This document shows positions 49,978 to 60,400 of a DNA stretch of 64,000 nucleotides, piece after piece. How positions within the stretch are numbered: the stretch's first letter is position 1; every line of letters starts with the position of its first letter. Source of the stretch: Pinguiococcus pyrenoidosus. Taxonomy: Eukaryota; Sar; Pinguiophyceae; Pinguiochrysidales; Pinguiochrysidaceae. Below the pieces are notes generated by a model. That model was not told where the DNA came from. It was given only the letters and a program-made list of their open reading frames with translations, and ran no database searches. The DNA lies in contig JAAMXY010000039.1 of the NCBI GenBank assembly GCA_019677205.1, forward strand, positions 84,575-148,574, given 5' to 3'. A program made the position numbers and the translations under genes.

Positions 49978-50932
49978 GCTGAGCGCCGAAGCCGTGCGGG
50001 CGACTAGAAGGTGGAAAGGACTGCGTGAGAAGCCAAATCGCCAAATCCGTGGAGCGAAAGGATCGCCACTTCAACGTGTTTCCCCGCCCAAGCCCGTCTC
50101 CAGGACACCCCCCCTCGGATTTCCCGCTCGGTCCACGCCTTCCAGAAGCTGTGACGTCTCACGCGCTGGGCGGTGAGGCGAGCGCAGCGGCGCGACCAGC
50201 GAGAGTCGCCAGATGACGCAATGGCTCGGAGCCCTCCGGCACCACAAACGCTGCACGCGCAAGATTCGCAGCGGCCTACGTGCCCACGCGCTTGCCAAGC
50301 CTTCCCTGCTAGTCTACAGCTACGGTCTGGGCCATTGCGGCGCCGCAAAGGGCCACGCAGGTCACAAGTCTGAGGCTCGAATCGTCCACGTGGTGGTCAA
50401 TCTTTCCCTTCCATCGCCATCCCCTATCCTGCGGCTACTTACGGCGCACGGGGGCGAACGCTGCCACATTGGCAGCGAGCAGGAGCGCGCTGAGGACAGA
50501 AAGCTGCATTGTACGTCTACTGATCCGGGAGGAACGAGAAGATCCGCGACGTGAGTCTCTGAAGGCGTTGGAGAGCAAAGATCTCCGCTACCGACGTACG
50601 TAAGCACCTGACGTGAAATATGGAAACAAGAGAAAAGAAGCCCGCGGCCCGTTTCCTTCGGTTGCTAATACGGGCAAAGGATACGAAAGATTCTTGGTGA
50701 CGCGCTCGCTCCATTGGCCCCACTGAAGGATTTTTATTTGTATGCTTATAAAGATCATCATAACAGGATATGGAGGTTGCGCACCAAAAGATATATATTC
50801 GATAATATTATATGCTATCAAATGGTTGATTGGAAACCTCCATATTTTGAAATCCGCGCACGCCTGCTTAACTCGCTTTGGCGCGTTTCGGGCCACAGAG
50901 TGCGCAGTCGGATCGCCCTGAGCTACGCCATC
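49978..50932. promoter_or_regulatory. Divergent region, PGK / ATP synthase f-like gene
   Basis: Head-to-head spacer. GC-rich until about 50720, then a sharply AT-rich island at 50725-50850 containing an inverted repeat. An open frame continues from 50714 into the f-like gene, so an upstream coding start is possible but would pass through the AT-rich island. Confidence 0.45.
50768..50845. repeat. Perfect 11-bp inverted repeat in AT-rich island
   Basis: Arms atatggaggtt (50768-50778) and aacctccatat (50835-50845) are exact reverse complements, separated by 56 bp of AT-rich DNA. They could form a cruciform or hairpin, or be paired binding sites for one dimeric factor. Confidence 0.85.
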
Positions 50933-51270
50933 ATGAACGCTTTCGTCCGTGAGATGAGCAAGCTGGCGTCTCCAAAGTTCTACTCGGAGGCGTACGCGCG
51001 CTACATGACCAACTACGCAAAGAAGTACATCCACACCGGCTCCGGCGCCCCAATTGTCCACGCGATGGTGCGTCTCACCGCAGTGCCAGCTGCGGTGGTC
51101 GACGCTCTGTCAAAGTAGCAAAGAACTCAGATTCTCTCTGCGTATCTCAGGTCCTGATCGGAGGCACGGGCTACGTGATCGACTGGTTCACGAAGGAGAT
51201 CTACCATGTGAAGCGCAAGCAGGAGGCGCTGGCGAGGGGCATGGCTCAGATGGACTCCGAGCACCACTAG
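50933..51270 (+). CDS. Probable mitochondrial ATP synthase f-like subunit
   Basis: Two exons (50933-51067, 51151-51270) joined in phase 0 give 84 residues. The pattern is a short amphipathic N-terminus, RYMTNYAKKYIHTGSG, then a single membrane helix AMVLIGGTGYVIDWF and a charged C-terminus (KEIYHVKRKQEALARGM). Size and order (matrix part, YIxxGSG-like turn, one helix, basic tail) resemble subunit f of the mitochondrial F1Fo ATP synthase membrane sector. The match is weak because these subunits diverge fast. Other small inner-membrane proteins are possible. An in-frame ATG further upstream (about 50822) exists. Confidence 0.5.
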
Positions 51271-52063
51271 GTCCTTTCCAGAGTCTGTGGAATGACGAAA
51301 ACTGGCGTGGAGGGCCGTCGAAGAGCCCAACCCCAAAACACCTTCCTTGCTACATTACCCGTGACTTCTCGCGGTCCTTCTTGCGTTTTCCCATCCCGCC
51401 CAGCAGACCTGTCCACCGTCCACGGCAGCTTCAGCCCCGTTCTAAAAACTTGTCCATCCACTTTCCCTTGAAGCGGAAAAGTGAAGGTTGTTGTGGTGGT
51501 TGCTCTTCATGGAAGGTTTGCCCGGTGTACACTATTGGACATGCAAGAGGAAAGGCAAAGGCACGACCCACAAGCGGAATCGTTCGCGGATACCCAGTAG
51601 CTAGTAAGCTATGGCGTCTTCTCGGCGCGGCAGGCTTTCCTTCGTGTACATGCCCGTGCCGATCACAAGCTGCGCTCTCGTCGGTGCAGCCTCTCCATCC
51701 TCTGGAGCGTCGTCACCTCAATAGTCCGTCCAATGCGTGCGCTTTGCACTGCATGGCACTGTTCCTACATCCCCGAAATATACAGAACAAGACAACTGAT
51801 CCACCTAAGCCCCCTGAACCCAGTCCATCGCTTTGATACTTCCTCCAAAGCGACCCCTCGCGATCCCGCTGCAGCCAGCGGCACCGAACGCTACGCTCTA
51901 CAACAAGTCCCCCGACTCCAACTACAACCCAGCCGTCAACTGTCTCTTGAAGTCGTCAGCGCCTCCTCTCGCTCTGTCCATCGATTGATCAAAACATCTA
52001 AATTCTGCACACGATCAGTGCGCCCGACGGGAAGGGACTCATGATACTTAAATGAAGTTTGTG
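51271..52063. other. Convergent intergenic region
   Basis: The longest tail-to-tail spacer in the window. No reading frame with protein-like features, no repeat and no RNA gene is recognised. Confidence 0.4.
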
Positions 52064-53939
52064 CTAGCCCTCGCCCAAAACTGTAAGAATCGCGTGGGAG
52101 CTGGTCCATGACAGGGACGCTCCCAAGACAGCGAGGAAGATGACGCCCCCTATCATCGTCTTCTCCCGGCTCTTCTGAAGCGCCCGCTGCTCCTCTCGGC
52201 CGTGGGGCAAGAGCCAAATCAGCGCCAGCGGCGCCACCCCCAAGCACGACGTGAGCAGCGAGAGTCTCCAGAGTCCGCCGACGTCTTCCCCCTGAATCGC
52301 CTCGTTGCTCACATCCCAAACGTGGCTCAGCAGACTCCCGAAGGTGAAGGCCACGCAGGACGCGATGTTGCCGAGCGTGGTCAGCATCGCGTAGGTGGCA
52401 CCTTCCGACCCGCCCGGGCAAAGCGACATGTACATGATGCACACCGGCAGGAACTGAATACCATTGATGTACGCAGCCATGACGTCATCTCCAAGCGCGA
52501 AGAAGTAGTCACTCAAGCCCCAGGCTCGGTTCAAGTGGAAGATCAGCACGAGTTGCAGCAGGGAAAACGCCGCGCTCAGGCAAGTCGAGGAGATGTAGAT
52601 ATATCTCCAGGACGTGTGGAAGAAGAAGCGCTTGAACGCCATGATCCCCAGCAAGGTCATGATCGCGCCCGCTGTGGACATGATGCCCAGGGCCCACGGC
52701 TTGAAATCCAGCCCAATCTGGAGGAACGAGCTCCACGCCACGTTGGGAATCTGCAGGATGTTGTACGTGTAGACAAACGCCATCGGCTTCCACACGGCCT
52801 TCAGTTGCACGGTTTCCCTATGGAGGATACTCGAGTCAGTCCTCACGAACGCCTGCTGGGTGGCGCGATGCCCCGCTGCTGCCTTACCAAATGTCCTGGC
52901 ATTGCTCGACGACGCTCTTGCAGCCTTTCTCGTGGATCGGCTTCTCCCACACGAAGAACGCGAGGGGCACCACGGAGAAGAGGGGCAGGGCGCCAAGGAT
53001 GAGACACACCTCGCCGAAGGTCAGCCCCCATCCCCAGGCCTTGGCGTTGAAGAAAACGGTCCCGGAGCTCGCCCCGAGCACGGAGCCCACGAAACGCAGC
53101 GCGTAGCACGTGGCCTGCGTCTGCCCGCGGGTCGCTTCCGGTTCAAACTTGGCCCTCTCCACGACCAAGGTGTCGGCCATGACGTCCACCATGATCTGCC
53201 CCATGGTGGCCACCCACGTCAAGAAGGATAGCACCTGGATGCCCGGAGTGCCCATGAGCGCCAGCGAGAGGTACGCGACGGCATGCGCCATCGAGCCCAG
53301 GATCATGTAGGGTTTTCTTCGCCAGCCGAGGATGGGATTGACATCACTCACAAAGCCAAAGAGCAGCTTGAAACTCCACGGCAGCGACATGAGGATCGAG
53401 ATGGTATTCTGAGCCTCCGGCTCGGCGCCGAGCTCCTCCACCATGTAGACCTGCAAGGGGGTCGTGATGAAGGACACGGAGACTCCGATGACGAAGTAGG
53501 CCATGGGCAGCGCCAGACCCTCGATGCTCCAGAGATCCAGCTGTGCTTCGTTCTTCGCCGTCGCCTCCGCTGCGTCCACCGCTTGCTGCTTCTCCTCGTC
53601 GAAGCCTCTTCCACGCTTGGGCGCGGCCAGGTAGTCGGCCTCGTCGGCGCTCTGCAGGTCGTACTTCCACCCGTCTAGCAACGGCTGCGTCTCTACTATG
53701 CAGCTCTCGGGGTCGGAGTAGTCGAGCCTCTCGACGCCCAAGCTTCCGTAGGACGCTCGCTTCCGCAAGAGCAACTCAGCGCCGGCATCGTCCACCGCCG
53801 GCTCCTCGACGGTTTTGACCTTCGGCGGGGGACGGTTCAAAAATCGGTTCAAGCCCGCCACACTGGCCGGAGACTCCTCCAGGCCGGATTCCATCCTCAG
53901 CTTGGAATCGCGCGGGTGCTTTTTCGCGTCCAGGGCCAT
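52064..53939 (-). CDS. BT1 family (folate/biopterin) membrane transporter
   Basis: Two exons (52888-53939, 52064-52817) joined in phase 2 by a 70-nt intron give 601 residues. The first in-frame ATG is at 53939. After an N-terminal cytoplasmic region of about 160 residues come 12 predicted helices of the major facilitator type. Family marks are GLALPMAYFVIGVSVSFITT, LMSLPWSFKLLFGFVSDVNP, GWRRKPYMILGSM and QIMVDVMADTLVVERAKFEP. The second half has ALGIMSTAGAIMTLLGIMAF and WGLSDYFFALGDDVMAAYIN. BT1 proteins carry folates or pterins in kinetoplastids, apicomplexans and plastids; some take other substrates. A plastid or plasma membrane location cannot be decided, since no signal peptide is present. 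Confidence 0.85.
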
Positions 53940-54765
53940 GTTCGAGGGCGTTGAAGCGGGCCTTGGCGGGATACGAGCTCGACCCGCGGAGCAGAATTCG
54001 CGCGCGTTCACGCGCTTTGCGTCAGATCAGAGAAGACTAAGAGCACCAGATCATTCAAAAACTGTAACAACAGAGGAGGACGAGGTCCCTCCCGCAAAAG
54101 CCTTATAATTCAAGGCCTGCGAACGCGCGAAACTAGAGACGATGTGGCGGTCGGCACGTTGCATAAGTACTTTTGAAAGGAGATATTTAATGTTTTATCA
54201 TCAGAAAAACTTGATTCCGATAGGCAAAAGACTTCATGATCTTATCAATGCTTCAATATCTAAATTTGGGTCGTCTTCTCCCAATGGAAATGCCATTCCG
54301 CGCCTTTCGAGTCGTCCCTGCGAAGGAGGCGATTGGTCAGCAAATGGCTGACGTTTGCTCCCCTGCTATGGAACCATTGGCTGCCTCGGACGCACTTTCA
54401 TCGCAGCTTGCCAGAAGCGGACTGGCTTGTGACGTGGCACATCGGTTGAAGAGTTCCGATCGCTCCGGCCAATCAGTTTCACCCGGGAGCCGCAACCGCG
54501 GCGACAGTGCCCGTAACTGCAGCGGCAGTCCAGGCCGCGCTGCGCTTGCATTCTGCGCCGCTGCGCAGCCATTCTACGTCATGCGACGGGTCGCCTTCTT
54601 GATCCCATCATTCGCCGGGCCATCTTCAAACCAGCCTTCGAGCGCTCGTCTTTGCAGGGCTTCGAGACCTCGGAGAGCATGATGACGTACCATGTCCAGT
54701 CAGCAGCTGCGCCTCTTCGAGAAGCTCTCACATCTCCGTAGAGCGAGACAGCCCCACCCTTCACC
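53940..54765. promoter_or_regulatory. Divergent region, BT1 transporter / SBPase
   Basis: Head-to-head spacer with an AT-richer stretch at about 54030-54290. No motif is identified. Confidence 0.4.
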
Positions 54766-56536
54766 ATGTTTCGTAGTCTGATTCTCGCTGGCGCCGTGGC
54801 GTCCTCCACGGCCTTCGTGGCCCCCGTGCGAACGAGCAAGGCGTCTCTGTCGCAGCTGAGGATGTCCTCGCTCAACGACGCCACAGCTCCCACCGCCGAG
54901 GTAACCCTCTTTCCCCTCCGCGTGCCCAGCGGGCCTGGTCAAGCTTGTGAGAGAGCAGAGAGTTGCAAAAGGGCGGTGGAAGCAGGCTGCCTTGCCTGTG
55001 CACAGCGCTCCTGAAGAAGGGAAAGCGATGATGCAGTTGTGGCCGTCCGTATCCTTTCGAAGAAATTCGTCCAGAAGTGGCGATCCGGCAGAGAGTCGGC
55101 CGGTAGAGGTAGAAAGCTATTTGAAGAATTGGAAGTGGAAGCAAGGGCAGCGGTGATGCGCTTCGAGGGTATCAGAGATGTTGCACTGCCTTGTTTGTTC
55201 ACCGACGTTTTCGGACAAAGCAGCGGCTCCGGCCTCGTGCGTGAGGGGAAGAGAGAAAGAAGGAGAAAGAAGGGGAAAGGGCGGCAACTAACCCAATGTC
55301 CCTCTGGGGTTGACTAGGACTTCTTGGCCGATGTTGAGCCGAAGCTCCGCAGCACCATGCTGGCCATGTTCAGCGCGTGCAAGGAGATTGCGTACAAGGT
55401 TGGCTTGCACGTCGGCTATGCCTTCCCAAAGCGCCCTGCTCACGCTCTCCCCAGGTCCGCACCGCTTCCTGCGACAAGATGGCCTGCTTCAACGAGTTCG
55501 GTGACGAGCAGCTCGCCATCGACATTCTCGCCAACACCGTGATCTTCGAGAACCTCAAGGCGTCCGGCTGCGTCGCCACTGCCTCGTCCGAGGAGACCCC
55601 GGTACTTCGCGGCTTTCTGGTGGTCGTTGCCCCAACGACGATCCGAGACTAAGCACGCACCTAAAACAGGTGGAAGACCCGATGGGCGGAGAGGGCTACT
55701 CCGTCGCTTTCGACCCGCTTGACGGCTCCTCCATCATCGACACCAACTTCGCGGTGGGCACCATCTTCGGGGTCTGGCCGGGCGCGAAGCTCACCGGCAT
55801 CAACGGCCGCGCTCTCGCTGGCGCGGGCATGTGCGTGTACGGGCCACGGTACGTCGCATCGACGTCTTGACGGACATGTGGGGCAGGACGCGGGTGCCTA
55901 ACAAAGTCTTGCGGTTTGCGACCGTAGCACCTGCATGACTCTTGCTGTTGACGGAATCGAGGGAACCCACGAGTTCCTGCTCATCGACGACTTCAGCGGT
56001 CGCCACGGACAGTGGATCAAGACCAACTCCTTCGAGACCATCGAGGAGGGCAAGCTCTTCGCCCCCGGAAACCTCCGTGCCGCTCAGGACAACCCGGGCT
56101 ACTCGGAGCTGCTTGACCACTACTACGGGGAGAAGTACCAGCTCCGCTACACGGGAGGCATGGTTCCCGACGTGAACCAGCTCATGGTCAAGGGCAAGGG
56201 CATCTTCGTCAACCCGGCGTCTCCGTCCGCCAAGGCGAAGCTTCGCGTGCTCTACGAGGTTGCCCCGATCGGCTACCTCATCGAGAAGGCTGGTGGAAAG
56301 TCTAGCGATGGTAAGGACCTCCCATGGTGCTGAAGGATCGTCTCCGACAAGGAAGAACGTAGAGACTGATCCCCCTGCTTCCTCTCATCCCTCTTACAGG
56401 CGAGAAGTCCGTGCTCGACATTGAGATCGTTGGCACGGAGGACCGATCCCAGGTGGCCTACGGTTCGGCCGGCGAGGTGGAACGCTTCGAGAAGCTTGTT
56501 GGACGCAAGTACGTTGAAGAGCCCGTGAGCGCGTAG
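54766..56536 (+). CDS. SBPase: Plastid sedoheptulose-1,7-bisphosphatase
   Basis: Six exons (54766-54900, 55318-55398, 55455-55601, 55670-55848, 55928-56310, 56400-56536) give 353 residues. It makes sedoheptulose-7-phosphate in the Calvin cycle. The leader [20 protein letters not shown] is a signal peptide ending before FVAP, the bipartite plastid signal of red complex plastids. SBPase rather than FBPase is indicated by [32 protein letters not shown] (metal site), [20 protein letters not shown] and the C-terminal DRSQVAYGS. The pair C-x4-C in [15 protein letters not shown] matches the redox-regulated cysteines of plant SBPase, so thioredoxin activation in light is likely. The first intron is long (417 nt) and directly follows the targeting peptide. 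Confidence 0.93.
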
Positions 56537-57417
56537 ACCGTTTCTCTTTTTGTGGGCGTCTTCAGCACGTGAGGATGCGGAGCAGTTGTAGTATCACAGG
56601 CTTTCCTCGAATGCTTCGGCATCTGCTTCTTCTTTCACTTCACTGCACCACGGATCACCGCAGTCGATTCACACGGAGCGAGCTCGCATCTCCGCGGGAA
56701 GGACGTGGGATGCCAGATGTATAGACGCAGACGCGTCGTCTCGGCAGATGCTCGCAACTGTGCAGAAGGAAAAGCATCCGCTGGTCCGGCTCACCAAGCA
56801 ATTCGCCGTCACCGCTGCACCATCTCGCCGTCCTTTCATCGCAGGAGGTCATCCAATGGCCGAGGCTCCTGCTCAGCGAGTGGGCGGAGGCTCTGACTCC
56901 TGTGCTGCCACGAATCGCATACCTCACCGTCCACAGTACACCGTACAGTACTAGAGGGACGCCGGAGCCTCGGACGCGCCGGAGCTTTGGGGCTTTGGGT
57001 TCCCTGTCTCATTCCCGTGGGCTATACTACGGGGTGAAGCATCTACCTTGGCCCTTGCCGCAGTGCTGAGCCTACAGCGCAGAAAGCGAAGGAATAAGAA
57101 CGCGGAGAACGGCATCTTTGAACACCGGAGGTTGTGGCGACAATGAGGGGTCGCTTTCGTCGTTACCAGGAAAGCTTTCGTGGGCTCAAGGACTATTTCG
57201 TGGCTCAAGGGAAAGACTAGGCAAAGGACCCCCTTCTCGCCTCCCAGCAACTGGAAGCATCTCAGCTTAAGACCGACACAAAAGGTTGTATGAATATGAT
57301 CATACATATGTGGGTGTACGAAGTGGATGTGACTCCCAAAAAAGCACAAGTCTGAAAGGCGAGTTTGGCCCGAAAACCAAACCTCCCCAAGAGAGAAGGA
57401 GACCGATCACTGGCACC
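56537..57417. other. Intergenic region, SBPase to Kelch protein
   Basis: Spacer between two plus-strand genes. No gene or repeat is recognised. An ATG at 57286 is in frame with the Kelch protein but gives no signal peptide. Confidence 0.4.
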
Positions 57418-60400
57418 ATGTCGACGTCCGTAGAGCCCAGGCAAATGCTCCTGAAGGCCAATTGGATAGCATCGCTGCTTCTGCTGGTCTACACGACGCG
57501 GGTTCCCACTCTAGCCATAGATGTGATGCCGCTAGGGCCGGGAAGGACCGCCGAGTCCATACTGGTGGAGTGGAGGCAGCCTGGTGCTGAGGCTGAAGCA
57601 GTCGAGCTTGAGCACGCCGAAGCCTACGGCAATCGCGCTGGGCTCTTCTCCAGCGTTTCCGGCGTCTTTGAGGATCGTCTCGGCGTCCAGAGAGACTACG
57701 TCGTGGTCACCGTGCGAGCGGACGACGGTCAAGTCGTCTCGGACGGGACGTTCATCCTTGGCTTCACCTTCACGGAGCCGCCGCTGGACAAGACGCCCGG
57801 TCCGAATGCCGTGCTGGAAAGCGATCCGATACCTTTCAATGCTGACGAGGCGACCTTCAAGACTGCTGTGGAGAAGTTGACAGGAATCCAAGACATCCAA
57901 GTGCGACGCTGTGACCACGTGGGAGGCGACGGTGGCGTCTGGGCCTTAGCTGCGGGGTGCCCCTACGGACCGCATCAGGGATACACCTGGTTGCTCTATG
58001 ATCCCAAGACCGCCGAGGCCGCGTCTCTGGGAGAACCCTTCCACCAACGTCCCCCTTTTCCGGGCCGGCGGGGCTACATCTCCAACCTCGTGCTGATCAA
58101 GGAAAGTATCTCCGCGGCCTGGACGGGTGGCGGCCCGCAGGTGGTGGTTGCGAATGGCGAAGAAAGCGTCTTTGACGCCTCTCTCTGCGTTGGCAGCATC
58201 TGCCGCTGCAATGTGACCAAACTGGCGCCGGGGACGTCCTACGTGTTTCGCCTGAGCAGCGGAGCGGCGCAGGCAATGAAGCCTGGACGCATCTCGGAGC
58301 CAATGGCCACTCTCGTCTTCGCTCCGCCACCGCGAAGTGGCCCACCTCGCCTGTCAAGCGAATCTCTCGACACGGGTATCAGCGTGGCGCTCGATAGCGG
58401 CATCATCACAAGCGCCGCGGATGAGATGGACCCTCTAGCCTATCGCCTGCCCGTCGTCGAGTTTCAGGTACAGGTCGAAGAGGCGGGCGTGGGGCGTTGG
58501 CTATCGCTGGCCAACGAGGACGTAAGCCCCCCAAAGTTGGTCGGGGCAGGGGCATTCGACCTCGAGGACTTCGACGCCGGGGTGCACTGGCCCTGGACGT
58601 CTCGCAAGCTCGCGTTGCAACGAGGCCAACCGAGGTTCGTCGGCCTGGCGACACTGCGAACGCCCGAGGCGTTTGTAGCGCTGCGCTTTCGCCTTCGATG
58701 TCGCAACGCGGCGGGGTGGAGCCCGTGGTCCGCTGCTTCCGAAATCCTCTCCGCGTCAGGCTTCTGGGCTTCCAATGCGGAGCCGCCGACGGCTTCGTTG
58801 CTGGCGTCGTCTGCAACGTCGGTCCGACTGCAGCTTTCAGCGCCGAGCACGGCGCCGCTGGGCGGTCAGTATCCCGTCACGGCGTACGAGGTGCGGTACA
58901 GACGATCGGCGACGGGTCCATGGCAGCTTCAGAGCGCTTTCGTGGAGGAAGTGCCGAGCGGCGGGAGGCCCAGCGTTATCCGTCTGTCGTCCAGGGCGGC
59001 GGCCTTCGAGATCATTCGCGAGGGCAGCATTTTCCTCGAAGCGACCAGCGGCTTCGCAAGGGGAGTCCCTCTGCACTTCTCCTGGGACGCAACCGAGGCA
59101 GAGGTGGCTAGAATACTAGGCACCGCTTGGGATGGCGCCGCCGAGAGGATACGAGTCTCGCGCTCTGTCTCTGTGGCGCAGGACCTGAGGCTTTCGTCGT
59201 CCTCGCTGAACGAGTTCACGTGGGAAGTCGAGGCGTTTCCCACCGCGGTGGCCAAGGCATGTCCGTTCCTACGGTTCAGGAAGGAGACCCTCAACCCAAT
59301 GTCTGCGACGACGCCGCAGGTGGCCATCGAGGAGAGGCGGAGGTGTCGACTACGAGAAGAGGCGCTTCGAGAGACACCTGGCGCGGTTGGCACCTCCCAG
59401 CCCATGGAAGTTCTCGTCGACCGGCTTGAACCGCACTCGCTGTACAACTTCCAGGCGCGCGCGATCTACGGCGCGCTTGCCGAAGTCACGTCTGACTGGA
59501 GCGAGGCAGGCGCGGTAGAGACACCGACGCCGGCGCCAGACCCTCTCTTCCGGGAAGACGGCGGCTTCGACGCTGAGTTGAATTTTTCCGACGCCATCTT
59601 CGGCGACGCCTCCCCTGCTGGCAGTCGCTATCCTGATGGTACGGATCTCGCCGACTACGTCGCTGGCGTGGCCGTGGGAGGTTTGGGTGTCAACAGCCAC
59701 GGCGGAGACGGTCTGGCCGTCCTGGAGATGTTCCCCACGGGCCGAGTCACGTTCTTCGCCTACGCGAACGAGCGCTCGGGCAACGCGACTCGACAAGACT
59801 TCGCCATGACGGAGGCCACCACCAGCGGCAATGTCATCTTCCGACTCTGGGGCGCCGGAGGAGGTGGGGCCTCCTCTGAAGGAAGCGGCGGCGCCGGAGG
59901 CTTCTTGCAAGCAACCTTGCTGGCCGCCGTTGGCGATGTCTTCAGCGTTGCGATCGGCACCGGGGGAAGAGGCGCCGCACCCGACCGTGCTGGAGATGGT
60001 GGCGCCGGGCTCGGAGGCGATGGTGGGACGAGTATCCGCGGTTCGGACAGTGGCGGCGGCGGCGGTGGCGCGACGCTTCTGTGGCGCAATGGAAACCTCG
60101 TGGCCGTGGTTGCTGGCGGAGGCGGCGCTGGCGCCTCGGATTACTGCTGTCCCCATGGTGGTGGTGGCGGCGCCTTGCTGGGTGCGGCCGGCGCTGCTCC
60201 CGGACTCTCGACTCCACTGGCCAACTTCGATCCCGACCGGCGAGAATTTACCCCCTCTGCTTGCGAGGTCACCACCGTCGGCGACGGCATCTCCGCCTGC
60301 TTCGACGCGCGCGACGCCACTGGCATGCCAGCACTTCACCAGCACCTCGACTGGGGTTCGGCGCCAGACGCCAACTACTCCACCTTGGCAAGTGCCGGGG

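Noticed and set aside
54766-56536. Fructose-1,6-bisphosphatase
   Set aside because: [17 protein letters not shown] and the C-x4-C position match sedoheptulose-bisphosphatase better.
48511-56536. PGK and SBPase as a Calvin-cycle gene cluster
   Set aside because: PGK has no plastid leader, and unrelated genes lie between the two. Shared location appears accidental.
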